From: Daldinia sp. FL1419
Lineage: Eukaryota > Ascomycota > Sordariomycetes > Xylariales > Hypoxylaceae
Direction of reading: 5' to 3'
Length of the DNA stretch: 64,000 nt
Assembly (NCBI GenBank): GCA_025201765.1
Contig: MU623346.1
Coordinates: forward strand, 124,001 to 188,000
The notes beneath the pieces are model-generated. The model had not been told where the DNA came from. It searched no databases and saw only the letters and a list, made by a program, of their open reading frames with translations. Shown here in pieces: positions 45,198 to 57,412 of this stretch (position 1 is its first letter; every line of letters starts with the position of its first letter). The position numbers and the translations under genes are program-made.

Positions 45198-48014
45198 TTA
45201 ATAGTTCAACTCACCACCACCACCTCCTGCAACGTGGTCGAGGTCTTCGTAGCTCTTAAGGCTACGGCCTTGAACAGCTTCACGAGGACCGACTGCTGCC
45301 CCCCCTGCTGCACCATCGCCCCAACGACCAGCACCGCCCCTACCTCGGCCTGCGCCTTGTCCATCCTGACCCCAGCGTCCTTGCTGCTGACGTCTGTCAT
45401 ACGGGCCGGTGCGATTCTGGAATCGCCCAGAGTTAGCACCGCCACGACGGACAGGACCAGCGCCACGTTCCTCGCCTGGTGCAGTCCATCCCGCAGCCTG
45501 CACATTATGACCGCCCGTGAAGAGTGGGGGCATTCCAGGAAGGCTAGGGAATCCAGGGAATTGCGGAACCATATTGTTCATGGTGAAGTTTTGCAGGTTG
45601 AATCCACGGGGAGTGCCTTGCTGGGTTTGGCCATTAGAGGGGGGGAAATGACCATTACTGTTGGCGTCCGTTCGTGAAGGCGCGATATGAGCAGGATCAA
45701 GAACGTATGCGTTAATGAGGTCAAACTGAATCCACGGTTAGCTACGTCTTCCTCGATTATTGAGTCATTGCGAATTACCTCTTGCTTCATGGTATCTAGC
45801 CAATCGGCATGGCGCTTCTCCACGTGCTTCTTCCAAAAGTGGTCTTCCTTGAAGAGCTTTGTGCATTCGGGGACCTTACACCTCCATTTATGCTCATCTT
45901 CCTGTTTAACGAATTTGGATAGCTCTTCATTGAGCGCGTCTTCAGTAGGCTTACCACCGAGTTTACGAATGTCTACTGATTCGGGCTCAAGAATTTGCAT
46001 AATCTTGTCCTCGAACGTTTTAACCCACTTATACGCACGCTCGAGCTGTTGTTCGGATTTAGAAGATGCGTTACGGAACTTGCGATCAGGCTCAGGCGCC
46101 TCCCCTTCTTCCTCCTCTTCTTTCGATTCCTTGGGTTTCTTAGACGGGAACGGATCACCACTAGCGCTGGCCCGTGCGACATTCTTGGCAGCGGACGAGA
46201 GTGTGCTTCGGGGTCGACGAAGATGACCACCAGGGCACTTTCGGGTCAATTCATGGATCGAGTCGCTCTCAAACACGCAGAAGAAACAGAAGTTGAAGAC
46301 TCGGCGAAGATACTCGATCATAAGGTCGAGTTGTTTCTTCTTGACCAGGATATCTTCGTCGTCAACTTCATCATCTATGGCACCCTCCTCGTCGGACTCA
46401 CCCATCTCACCCTCTTCGCCGTCATCCATCGCTTCATCAAAGTCAAGGTTACGATCTTTCTTAACTCTCTTCGTTGTCGGCGATGATATAGCCGGCTGCA
46501 AACTTCCGGCACTGCGAAGAACCTCCACTCTTTCCTCAATTTTGAGGGTGGCGTTGAAATCTGAGCCGAAATCTTCTTCGAACTTGTTGACTAGTCGCTG
46601 GGCGAGACCAAGATCCTTTTCAATTCTCTCAGGAGCAGAGAAGAGGTCCCACAGCGCCTTTTTGCGAGGATTGCTAGGCGGGTTGTGAACACCGACGTGA
46701 CACACAAAATCACCACGAACTTCATCCTTGACCGTCTTACCATTTATAGCTTCGAGGGCCTTGTCGGCTGTACTAGTAGCTACGGTTGACTCAACCTTCA
46801 TCTCATCATCCTCGTCTTTCGGATCTGCACGCTCAACGGGTGCCGCCGTCTCAGATGAGGGATGTAGCATTACCCAGCCCATACGGTGGTATCTCTTACT
46901 AGGATTGGGATCGCTAAGCGATAGCCACTTGAATCCACCTTCTTCCTCTCCGAGATGCTCTTTGCAGAATGTTTCGAGGTTCTGGCGGCTGACATGAGGA
47001 GCGATGGTCTTGATTAGAAGAGTAGGCTGATACAAGTTTTCGTCTCGGAGATCGCTGCCATTCGCGGGGACCAAGTCGCCAACTCCCAAAACCTCATTTG
47101 CGGCTGTTGCCTCGCCTTCCTCTTTCTCTACAACACCGCCTGCCCCATTGCTTTCGCTCTTAGGTATTCCTTCAAGAGAAAACTCATCGAACGTCCCGGA
47201 CTCTAAATCCTGCTCCCACTGACTGTACGCGCCACGACGGAATTCATTTATCTGCTTGCGCAAGGGATCTCGGACTTCGGGAACATAACGCTCGCGAAAC
47301 CATTGCTCTTTCTTGTGTTCGGCAACAAAAGCTCTGGCCATCTTGGCTTGAAGCTCCTCTTTGTACGCGTCGTAGGCCGCCTGAATCTTCGCCTTTTCTT
47401 TATCACGATCCTCTTGCGTATCTCTGCGAGGTCGCTCTGGATCGCGTCTTCGGCCAGTTCGGGCGCGCTCTTTCTCCTCCCTAATCTTCTCGTTGGCTCG
47501 CCACCATTCGCCAAAGTAAGAGAATCCAACTTGGAAGGGTAATCTGACAGGATCCGTCAAAGGGTTTACGGTGGGCTGAGGGGGTTGAGGGCCTCCTGGC
47601 CCCGGGACGTAACGATCTATGTTCGCCGGGGGTGAGTTAATTCGTCGCCTGTCATCACGGTCACGAGCCCCGGCATAGTCGTCACGACCACGTCCTCTAG
47701 GTTCGTAGCGATCGACCGGTGGAGGGGAACGCGATCGGTTGCGTCGGGTGCGATCATGGCCTGTTACAGTTAGTCCCGCTAAAGCTATATAGGCCGAGAG
47801 AATGCGATTGGAAATAATATGTGGCAGACATAATATAAGTCAGGCAGCTTTCGAAAGGAAATGAACAACATTAGAAAATGATTGCGAACGCACCAGGTGA
47901 ACGACCACGGTAAAAGCTATCGCGAGGCTCATCCTTGGCACGGTCATCGCGGCTACTCCAACTGCGATCAGGGGGAGAACGACCGGAAGCGTCGCGATAC
48001 GAGTACGAGTCCAT
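45198..48014 (-). CDS. ARS2: ARS2/SERRATE-type RNA effector protein
   Basis: Three exons: 48014-47894, 47760-45779 and 45725-45198, with introns of 133 and 53 bases; 876 residues. Ars2 (Pir2 in fission yeast) binds the nuclear cap-binding complex and links capped transcripts to processing or decay. The N-terminus is Arg/Ser/Asp-rich. DPVRLPFQVGFSYFGEWW opens the conserved helical core, followed by an RRM-like fold (NLYQPTLLIKTIAPHVSRQN), the Cys/His-rich hinge LRRVFNFCFFCVFESDS, and a C2H2 zinc finger (WRCKVPECTKLFKEDHFWKK, then HVEKRH). The second splice restores KQEFDLINAYVLDP, a conserved run. The C-terminus is Gly/Arg-rich and ends RSLKSYEDLDHVAGGGGG. Acidic linkers lie around residue 440. 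Confidence 0.94.
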
Positions 48015-49682
48015 GTTGTCTACTTATTGCAGAACAATTGGCATTGATACTTCTCGGTTCGAATATTTTCGGTTCGGAGTGGTCTTTAAGGGGGTTCTTG
48101 TCCTTTAACAATGCGATGGCGGTAACGTGAACGCAAGTTTTCTATAGGCGATAATTGCCGGACGCGACGTGATAACGGTTGCTTAGATTGGAATTGAACC
48201 TGTTCCCTATTGTTTGACAAGGCGATTGCCGTTAGAGAAAGCATCTTGATAATGTTTGGGATGAGCAAATGAGAAGAATAAAAGGTATTGTCTAGTAAGA
48301 TCACAAGAGATAATGTTTATCGGCAAGCGAAATTGAGACGCTGAGCATGGACAGGAGCGTGAGCTCTGCAATAAGCAAACCGAAAATTAGAAGGGGAGCA
48401 AGGAAGACATAAAAAGTTTGTTCATGGTTTTTATTTTTATTTTTTTTCGTGGGGTGGTGGCAATGGAAAACGGAGTGATGGTAATTAGGAAGATGAAGCT
48501 TCAGTTAAGGTGTACAGGTAGAATTCTAAAGGGGGGAAGAGATCTGTGAGGAAAACGGGGGAGGATAACAATGGGAGTGCTAGAAAGGCGATTTTTGATA
48601 AAAGAGGAAGTGATGAGAAAAAAGGATAGACGAACTGTGAGTGATGATGGCGGAGGAATTCCTGAGGGCGCGATGTCCCAAGCTGGATGTCCGCTAGATT
48701 GTTTTGTAGGAGGGAAGAAGATGGGTAGAGGTTTAAACGATCGACGGAACCAACCAAAAGTATCCGGTGGACCAACCACACACCCTGTAGGTTAGATGTG
48801 GCTAATGTCCCGACGGAATGCGGATAGACCTCTCAAATTGGAAGCCGTCAACAATGAGAGCGCGTCAGAACTAAACCACATTAGTCATCTATTTGTGGCG
48901 CACCATTTGTTGAACATGGATAATACCTAATATAGTTACACCTGACGGTGGGATACCTATGTCGATACCCGGTATCTATAATAAAGTGCCGATAATAGTG
49001 GAATACGCCGTACAAAAAAAAAGTTTCCGGTGATCTGTGGTATGTGTATTCGGTGTTGGCCGATAAAAGCTCAGATCTAAAGCGGCATTTCTATACCACC
49101 TTTTGGCGGCGTATCTTTACTGCCGTCAATATCTAGGTATACGTACCAGCTACCTACTAACTATATGTACCTAGGTAGGTACTAGGTACAATGTAGGTAG
49201 GCGCATTAGGTAGAATCGTACCTCTCAGCTCCTACCTACCTCCATACCTACCTACCTACCTAGGTATATATGTCGCTACGTCCCCGACACCAGCATTTAC
49301 TGTAGTAACATAGGATAAGGACAGCCTACGGAACAGCCTAGGAAACATCGTGATTGTTATCACAATGTACCTACATTGGGAACTTTATCGGCGTTTAGAA
49401 AGATGGACTGCACTAGCTTCGGACTATCATAGGTACCTCGGGACGAAGCCACTTTGAGATTCAAGCTAGGGATGTGCTACCGGGCAACTTAAAGTGCCCT
49501 ACGTCATTGTAGCTTTGAGGCTTAAGCCATATAATAACTTTTAATAAGATGAGTGAACTTTGCCTTAATATCTCCATTACGTATATACAGACCTAACGAT
49601 ATACTGTAAGGGTCAAGTCGTCCTATAGTACTTAACCCACCTTTAATATTTCAATCCAATATACGAACCTGCCACTTTCAGG
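48015..49682. other. Divergent intergenic region between ARS2 and TspO
   Basis: Contains a dense TAGG/CCTA region (49141-49267) and several T or A runs. Minus-strand frames near 48485-48781 are low complexity. No supported gene. Confidence 0.5.
49141..49267. repeat. TAGG/CCTA palindromic simple-repeat cluster
   Basis: Several blocks of CCTACCTA and TAGGTAGG in both orientations within about 125 bases, the densest in the window. Confidence 0.75.
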
Positions 49683-50300
49683 ATGACAGCATACATCCCC
49701 CGCTTTAACGCAATACCGTATGATGTGTTTGCAAACCCGGCGGCCTCGATACTACTGCCCATCGCGTTAGGGACTACCGTAGGCTTCAGCTCTCGGCGTA
49801 AGTCCTTTCCACTCACAGGTATTACATTACCCGGGTGTGCATCACTAACCAGATCATACACAGCCAAACAAACACAGGTCACATATGTCACGATGAAACA
49901 ACCGCCGTTGCGACCTCCGCCCCAGGTTTTTGGTCCCGTCTGGACAGCACTTTATGGGTTGATGGGCTACGCAGCTCACCGCGTTGTAACAAAGTACCCG
50001 TCTCCCTTCATCTCTACGGACGAAGTGCGCGCTCTATATACGGTACAACTCGGGTTGAACTTATTGTGGATGCCACTGTTCTTCGGGCTACGGAAGCCGG
50101 TTCTTGCGTTAGCAGACGTTGTATCACTACTCGGGCTAAACGGCTACTTGACGTATTTGTACTTCTCAGTTGACAGCGCTGCGGGCTGGTGTCAAGTGCC
50201 ATATATGGCGTGGTTAACTTTTGCGACATATCTGACAGCGGGTGTTGGATACTTGAACAACTGGGATATCTCGGAAGCCACTTTGGCGAAGAGGGCATAA
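49683..50300 (+). CDS. TspO/MBR family tryptophan-rich membrane protein
   Basis: The family signature PPLRPPPQVFGPVWTALYGLMG is followed by the further helices (LGLNLLWMPLFFGLRKP, ADVVSLLGLNGYLTYLYF, YMAWLTFATYLTAGVGYLN), a five-helix membrane protein. Members bind porphyrins and sterols and sit in the mitochondrial outer membrane in animals. The continuous frame has 205 codons, but 49798-49863 begins GTAAGT, contains CACTAACC and ends ACACAG. Removing these 66 bases gives SSRPKQTQVTYVTMKQPP, the expected fungal spacing, and 183 residues (exons 49683-49797 and 49864-50300). The intron length keeps frame and has no stop, so retention would add 22 residues. The fungal role is not established here. 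Confidence 0.93.
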   Translation: MTAYIPRFNAIPYDVFANPAASILLPIALGTTVGFSSRRKSFPLTGITLPGCASLTRSYTAKQTQVTYVTMKQPPLRPPPQVFGPVWTALYGLMGYAAHRVVTKYPSPFISTDEVRALYTVQLGLNLLWMPLFFGLRKPVLALADVVSLLGLNGYLTYLYFSVDSAAGWCQVPYMAWLTFATYLTAGVGYLNNWDISEATLAKRA

Positions 50301-50541
50301 CTGACGACCATGCGTGCTTTAGATCCTGTAATTAGACTCATGCTCACATAGAAACATTCCTGCTCGCTATGGTAGGTAGGTAGGTATATGAGATGTTGGA
50401 GGCACCGCTCAATAGATCTATGTCAATCAACTATGAATAGTGACGCCTAAACGCCAGTACCCCTAACGTTTGCCCTGTCTATACCTTCTCTATCATATGT
50501 CGATATATATTGGTATATCATCAGAATGTCGTTTGGACCGT

Positions 50542-51601
50542 TCACATCGGCAGATATCGTTTTAGGCCATCAAATACGATAAAAATAAACGCTGAGCTAG
50601 GCGCTGATCGCAATACTGTTATACCGCATCCGCGATAAAGTCCGCGAAGCCCGTGTTGGTTCCACAAAGCCTTCCCTTCTTGCCAAAACGTCCTAGGTTG
50701 GGTAGAACGACCAACTGGTGCCGTCTGCATGCGAGACTTGACGGTGTCAGCCGGGAAGAACAAGAAATTATAAGACATACCGGCGGAAGCACCAGCAACA
50801 GCTTGTTGCCATAACGGCAATGCCTCCGTTGCCAAGAGATCTTTTTCCGCCTGCGACGTAGCAGATCGTTCATTGAGAAGATGAAACATTTTTGTTGTGG
50901 TCTCTTTGGAACCAAACCAGGCTGCGCAACCACCAGATTCTCGGAGAAATGTACCCATTTGGCCATGCCAAAAGCCCTTTACACCCTCGTGTTTATACAC
51001 GTCTCGAACCACCGACATGATACGGGGCGCTTTCGGCACTGCCCCATCTGTACTAGTGGAAGTGGGCACCTGGATCTTGCATTTGACAAGCTCGATAGGT
51101 GTAAGGACGAAAGAGGTGAATGCTCCAGAAAAGGCACCAGTGAACCAGAGCGCCGAAAGCGGAAGTACCCGGTCGCGCGAGAAATATCCCGACGCGTATA
51201 CTACTTCACGCCCTATGCGCTCGAAGAAGAAAAGACTGCTCGTCTCAGCCGCGGCTCCGAAAAGCGGCGCACTTATTCCACGATATAGCCCTAGAAAGCC
51301 ATCGGCTTTGATGGACTGCCGAAAGCAATCAAGTGGCCCAGTATAGCGAAGTGGGAGGTGATCTGGTTGAGATTGCAACCTGACCTTAACTGTGTCGAAA
51401 GGATATTCGATGTATTTGCCTACAATGCCAGCGGTCTAATATTGTTAGAGCACATCGGAAACTAGATGCGTAAGGATTCGTTAGGAATCAACTTACAGAT
51501 CCATAAACAATATCTTCTACGGCTTCTAGTACAGCCGACCTTCCATGGATAGGAGTCTGTAAGGGTTTCGCCGCCATCGTCTCTACTTCCGTGCTTGCCA
51601 T
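50542..51601 (-). CDS. ARG13: Mitochondrial ornithine/basic amino acid carrier (ARG-13/Ort1 type)
   Basis: Two exons, 51601-51497 and 51435-50542, with a 61-base intron; 332 residues. Three carrier signatures are seen: YPFDTVKVRLQSQP, LTPIELVKCKIQVP and FPADTVKSRMQTAP. The segment RYTGPLDCFRQSIKADGFLG then GLYRGISAPLFGAAAETS is characteristic of the Neurospora ARG-13 / yeast Ort1 ornithine carrier, which exports ornithine from the matrix for arginine synthesis. The protein begins MASTEVETMAAKP. An upstream in-frame ATG (51730) adds 43 residues without carrier features. It is convergent with TspO (about 240 bases between stops) and divergent from the Kelch gene. Substrate is inferred from similarity. 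Confidence 0.9.
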
Positions 51602-52665
51602 ATTTCCAGAGTATATTTCCGACGTGGAGAATCCAAAGGGTGGAGAGGCGCGATAGCAAACGCTTAGCCGGAATCCCGGGTCAGCCTTGGAACCACGAAT
51701 GGGCGATGGCTGATCGCTGGAAATCGACAATCACTTATGATAGAAGCAGATGGGAGCGACGAAACCCAGGCTGGGCTATTGCTAAAACATATCGATACTA
51801 TCACGGCGGGACGTGACAAAGTGTGGAGCTAGTGTAAAGGTCGGCAGCGCTTTTTTTCTCTTTCTTTTATAGACGCAGAGGACGAGAAGTCACCGCTTGT
51901 CCCTAAGTGGGTGCAAATGCCATTATTAAAAGTAGCGCCTATCGGGCTATCTCGGCGACTAGGTGCTAGGTGCTAGGTAGGTGCTCTGTGTTAGGGGTGA
52001 GAGAAATAAAAAGAACAGACAAGAGGGTTTTTAAAAGTGGGTGGAAATAAAAAATTTGAACTGCCTAATTGAAAGTCATTAACGTAGTTATGTACAAGAA
52101 GGTGGAGGTTCCGAGAAGTCTTCGCTCGGTGAAAAGTTGTGTTGGAACAAGGTTGTAATGCAGTTAGATAGTAAAAGTTGTATGAAAAAGAATCGCGATG
52201 CTATGGACAAAATATCTATGTACGAATATAAATTTCCCCTCAGCTACAAACCAAAAAGAGAGAGCTCATGTACCTAATCTCCAAATATCAAATAAGCGAA
52301 GTAGCTTCCCATGGTAAGTTCAAAATGCGACTTCCCAAATTCATGTGCAGCATGTGTTGGCAATGTCGCGCAGCAAAAGCTTGTTTGGGGTTGGAGCTTG
52401 CCATGTAAAAATTATTTTAGAGTTGCATCAAGCTACATATTAGTCCTGCTAGTGCGGGCGGGGCTGGCAGGTGGTCAGCGGCCTCCTTCTCTGCCTCTTA
52501 CGAAAGTTGGTCTAATTCACGGCTGTTAACAGTTGTGACTTATTCGCATCTTTCCATGTAGCAAATTAGCAAAAGTCGGCCTAAAATAAATGAAGCGTAT
52601 GAAGAATAATCTTATACCTGTCTGGCTGTTGTTACGTACCTAGGCGTGGTTGACGGAACCTCATA
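51602..52665. other. Divergent promoter region between ARG13 and KEL3
   Basis: About 1.06 kb, AT-rich in its right half. Contains a CTAGGTGCTAGGTAGGTGCT patch near 51960-51985. No supported gene. Confidence 0.55.
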
Positions 52666-55072
52666 ATGGCAAAAGACAAGAAGAAGAAGGGGGCGGAGGC
52701 TAAGAAAGCAAAGCTCGCCGAAAAGAAACAAAAGCAAGAAAAAAAAGCCCAAAAGAAAGAAAAGGTTAAGGCATCAAAAGTCGAAGGAAGTGACGCTGAA
52801 GATGTTGATCTAGACGCAGTTCTTGCCGAATATAAGAAGGCTCAAGAGGAGTTTGTTAAAATCACAGAGACCGTCTCCGAGTCTCCTCCTAAACCTCGAT
52901 CATCTTCAACTTTCCTAGCTTCCCCTTCAAATAGCAACCAGCTGTTATTATTTGGTGGGGAAGCATGGAATGGTGCCCTCGCGAGTTTCTTCAATGATCT
53001 CAATATCTATTATACAGATAGAGATGAATGGCATTGCGTGACTTCGCCGAATGCTCCTCTTCCACGATCTGGTCATGCCTGGTGTAGAGGAGGAAATCAA
53101 AAAGATTCGGTTTTCTTGTTTGGCGGCGAGTTTAGCAGGTCCGTCGTATACTATTATCGTGTCCTTCGCAACCGCTGTTGTTGATGAGATCTTATACTAA
53201 CGTAACCTCAACGCACACAGTCCCAAACAAGGTACATTTTATCACTATAATGACTTCTGGCGACTCGAGCCTAGCACTCGGGAATGGACACGGATAGAAA
53301 CCAAAGGCAAGACTCCTCCAGCAAGGAGTGGGCATCGCATGACATACTATAAGAATTATATTATCCTCTTCGGTGGTACGGAACAGACATTATGGACTGA
53401 TATCGATTTCTATCTATTATACTAACGTTTAGCCAAAAGGGTTTCAGGATACTTCTAACCAGACGAAATATCTAAGCGACCTTTGGTTTTATGACACTCA
53501 GGTTCGAGACTTCTTCTCACATCCCATATTTTTCCATGTGCTGAATGTTGGATGCAGAATTTTATGTGGCATAACCCCACGCTCCCACAAGCGCAGCTTA
53601 AACCAGATGCTAGATCATCTTTTACCTTTCTCCCTCATGAGCAAGGGGCTGTTTTGTTTGGCGGCTACTCTCGGGTAAAGGCAACCGTATCAGCGAATAA
53701 GTCAGCCAAGGGCGCATCCCAGGGACAGAGAAACATCCTTAAACCCTTGGTACACGAAGATTGTTTCTTCTTGAGAATAACCCAGCCCGCGGCGGACTCC
53801 CCACCAAATACACCACCAAATGTAAGGTGGGAGAAGCGAAAGAAGCCGGCAAATGCGCCTGCTCCGTCCCGTGCTGGAACAACTATGGCCTATCATAAAG
53901 GTCGTGGTATTCTTTTCGGTGGTGTCCACGACGTTGAGCAGAGCGAAGAGGGCATGGATAGCGAATTCTTCAATCAGCTCTACGCATGGAATATAGAGAG
54001 GAACAGGTTCTTCCCGTTGGCACTGCGCAAACCGAGGGTCCAAAAGAAAACCCCGGCATCCGAGCAGAGAGTTAGTCGACGTGGGAGGGCCCAAGCCAAC
54101 GAGGAAGAATTACTAAAGCAGCTGGCGGCTTTGCAGGCAGGATCATCTATAGAGGATACAGAAGACATCGATATTGATTTAAATACTGGAAAGGAGCCGG
54201 AAGAGGCCGAAAAGCCAATGCGAGAAATGCCAGTGTCTATGGAACTTCCGCATCCACGATTTAATGCTCAACTAGCAGTACAAGATGATGTATTGTACAT
54301 CTATGGCGGTACCTACGAGGCAAAAGACCGCGAATATACGTTTGACGATTTATACGCGATCGACCTCGGCAAGCTGGATGGCTGTAAGCAGATCTTCAAG
54401 AGAGAAGATGACACTTGGGTCGTAAGGATTTTCTATTTTCTTATCGTTGGTAACTTCAATTTGGTTATCTGGCCTAACATAAATATCATAGGGCTCCGAC
54501 GATGAAGAAGAGGAAGAAGACGAAGAGGATGAGGACACGGAAGACGAGGATGAAGAAGGTGATGAAGAGATGTTTGATGAAGAGCCCGAAGCTCTCATAT
54601 CACCAAGCAAGCGCAAGACGAAGCAGATAGATGAAGTGTCGATAGCTGATACAGAGTCTACTGTGGGCTCCTCAATATGGGACGATACATCAGAAGCCGG
54701 CACGGTCGCAACTACGGTTGATGATGGATTACCACATCCACGAGTATGTGTCCCCGAAAAGCCCCCATTCTGTAATATTTCGCTAATCCTCCGTAGCCTT
54801 TTGAGTCTAGAAGAGATTTCTTTAACCGGACTTCGAACGAGTGGCAAGAAATCCTCATGACGAGCCTAAGATGGAAGGGCATCCAGCCTGAGACTCTTAC
54901 GATCAAGGAGATTAAGACGAAGGCGTTTGAACTTAGTGAAGAAAAGTGGTGGGACTGTCGAGAGGAGATTACTGCTCTGGAAGACGAGCAGGAAGCTGCC
55001 GGTATTGGTGAAGTTGTGTCTCTGGCTGACAAAGGAGATTCAGGGGTTGGTGGTGCCGGCCGAAGAAGATAA
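52666..55072 (+). CDS. KEL3: Kelch-repeat protein, Kel3/KLHDC4 type
   Basis: Six exons: 52666-53138, 53221-53375, 53440-53501, 53558-54421, 54492-54743 and 54797-55072. All phases agree and give 693 residues. The N-terminus is a Lys/Glu-rich charged helix (AKLAEKKQKQEKKAQKKEK). Kelch blades follow, each with a GG turn (LLLFGGEAWNG, VFLFGGEF, YIILFGGFQDTS, AVLFGGYSR, GILFGGVHDV, LYIYGGTY), forming a beta-propeller. A long acidic stretch (54492-54590) and a C-terminal domain (RTSNEWQEILMTSLRWKG, AFELSEEKWWDCREEI) match the DUF4110 tail of KLHDC4 and yeast Kel3. Molecular function in fungi is poorly known. Two donors (GTCCGT, GTTCGA) are less canonical but are forced by phase and by conserved blade sequence. 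Confidence 0.92.
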
Positions 55073-55970
55073 TGTTACTGAGCGGATTGCCTTCTAAGTA
55101 TATAGCCAACAGTGGGTATCTCACAGTAAGATTGTTATCTAGTGCATGTCTTTCTTTAATGTAGATACCTCTTAACTAAATCTATTATTATGGCCCTTTC
55201 GTATCCAGAGCCAATGTTTTTATTGACTATAACGGAACAAATTCTTCGCGTCAAAGAGCCGTTATGGGAACCGGACTTGATACACTGAGAAAGTGAGGTA
55301 GATTATCACAATTCAAGAATACGACTGGGCGGAATGGGGATTTTTTGGAATATTTCTGCCCTTAGTCAAGCTGGGTGACCAACACACGAGCATGAAGTTA
55401 CCTATTTAGTCTTTGCCATTTTTGGGGGTTATTATTCGAAATTATATATTAATATGCCGTTAGTTTTAGCGTGATTGAATCAATCCTTATCCCAACAAAT
55501 TAGGTAGGGATTTCAGCTTAAGTCTTAAGAGTATGTGAAGTTGAGTGGTGGTGTTTTTGCATGCTTATTAGGGGCAAGTTGTTAGTGGTGATAGTGGGGT
55601 TTTCTGCCTGTAACGCCGATAAGATATCCCCTGCAAACCACTTAAACGTTGTAATAATCGCCGCATCGCTTTCCATTCATTAACCTCCCTTTACATACCT
55701 ACCCTCCTATGTACCTAGAGAGGTAACTATTCATTTTCCTTTAACTCTCATCCTCGGATGCTTTCAGTTAAGTTAACTGCTTCAATTCATTCACTGTTGT
55801 GATTGACTTTAACAATATCCCCTTTTGGGAGGCGCTGTAAATACAGTAAGAGGCGACGCGACTTTCATTTATACATATTACCCATCCCCTTTACCGTAAG
55901 CGTCAGAAATCGTCGGAATTCCTTGCACCGAATTATAGAGAGAGATAAAGAGGTCTTTTCGCCCGTCAAG
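55073..55970. other. Intergenic region upstream of the WLM protease gene
   Basis: Holds the KEL3 3' UTR and the next promoter. A frame open from 55803 runs into the protease start but is likely 5' UTR. Small CCTA patches lie near 55695-55720. Confidence 0.55.
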
Positions 55971-57412
55971 ATGCCTCTTGGGTTCGAACGTATAAATGTT
56001 AGAAAATCCCAGCCGAATGATCACATCGTCTTCATCAAGCCTTTAGAAGGTCCCGATAAAGAGATTGCGCGACAGTTTCTGGAGCGAATCGCAGCGCAAT
56101 GTTGTAAGTACTAGCACCGTCACGCCAAATCGAGCCTTGATTCATTTTCTAACATCTGATAGTACCAATCATGAGGGAACACCATATCTCGGTCGTATCT
56201 TTGGAAGAATACGAACCAAATAGGGAGTTTGTTGGCCGTAACTTCAACGCAGGAGAAGTCGTCCAATTAGTGTTAAAGTCACTTTCTACTAGACAATGGC
56301 TGCCTTTCAACTACGTCCAAATGGTGATGATGCACGAGTACGTCCTTATCTCAGAAAATATCTTTATAGAGCTAACGATATGTTCAACTAGGCTTGCACA
56401 TTGCAAACAGATGAATCATTCCAGGGCATTTTGGGCTGTTAGAAATAATTACGCAGACCAAATGAGAATCTTATGGTTGAAGAACTACACTGGCGAAGGA
56501 TTATGGGGAAGAGGCACCTTACTAGAAACTGGAGAGTTTGAGAGGAACACAATACTATCAAACGAAGAACTCCCTGAGCATCTATGCGGCGGAACTTACC
56601 GCTCGAGGGGTAGAAAGCGGAAACAAAAGAAGCAGCTGTCCTACCAGGAGAAGAAAGAACGTCGAATTTTGAAGAAATTCGGCGCAAACGGAGTCGCCCT
56701 AGGCGAGGATGAGGTTATCAAATCCGAGCTTGAAAAAGGGAAAAAGGTTCAAGGCAAACCCCGAGTAGCGGGAAGCAAACGGGGCCGAGAGCTCCGGGCT
56801 GCGGCAGCTCTAGCCCGATTCGATCAACAGAAAAAAGTCGAAGAGGTAAAAGAGGAACTAGACGTGGATATCAAGAAAGAAGAAGACAGCGACTCGGAGA
56901 CGGCTAGCGAGGACGAGGGCGAAGCTATCATGGACATTAATGGTCGACGGCTTGTCGATAATAAAGGCCATAATTTGATCAAGGTATGCGAGGATGAAGA
57001 CGCTAGAGACGAAGATGCGCAAAACGAACTTAAAGAGCTTTTCCAGTCGACTATCAGAGTGAAGCCCGAAAAACTCGAAGTCGCGGCACCGATGAGGAGT
57101 ATACCTGAAGCAACAGGACCAGCAAATAAACGTGCTAGCGAAAAGAAATCGAATAATAGCGTTGGAAAGAAGACACCGTCAGAAGAGACGAGTAGCGCTG
57201 CGTCTATCCCTAGTTCAGCTGTGGGCGCCTGTCCTATGTGCTCGTTCGATAGTGGACCAGGAGCTACTACATGCGGCGTCTGCTCTCACGTTTTAGATTC
57301 TAGCAAGGTACCAGGTTCGTGGAAATGCAAGAGCTCATCTTGTCGGGACAGCTTGTATTTAAACGCTGGGGATTCGGGACTATGCGGTGTCTGCGGTGGG
57401 CGTAAAGGTTAG
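55971..57412 (+). CDS. WLM-domain metalloprotease, Wss1/SPRTN-like
   Basis: Three exons: 55971-56103, 56163-56337 and 56392-57412, with introns of 59 and 54 bases; 442 residues. The second splice creates the zinc-protease motif HELAHCKQMNHSRAFW (His102, Glu103, His106, His112), the WLM-domain form of HExxH. Such proteases (yeast Wss1) degrade proteins crosslinked to DNA. Charged low-complexity sequence follows (KRKQKKQLSYQEKKERR, then acidic). The C-terminus carries two Cys4 modules: CPMCSFDSGPGATTCGVC (about residues 382-400, RanBP2-like) and CKSSSC with CGVC (about 412-440). The ATG at 55971 opens MPLGFERINVRKSQPNDHI, matching the WLM N-terminus. The 54-base intron keeps frame and lacks stops, so an ORF read through it breaks the catalytic motif. 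Confidence 0.9.

Noticed and set aside
45687..46688. Long plus-strand Ser-rich frames opposite ARS2
   Set aside because: They mirror the charged coding sequence of ARS2 on the other strand and show no conserved motif.
48485..48781. Overlapping minus-strand frames of about 95 codons
   Set aside because: Low-complexity Leu/Ser/Pro sequence in two frames at once suggests composition, not coding.
55803..55970. N-terminal extension of the WLM protease from an upstream start
   Set aside because: The extra 56 residues are Arg-rich and unlike the family, and the WLM domain begins directly at MPLGFERI.
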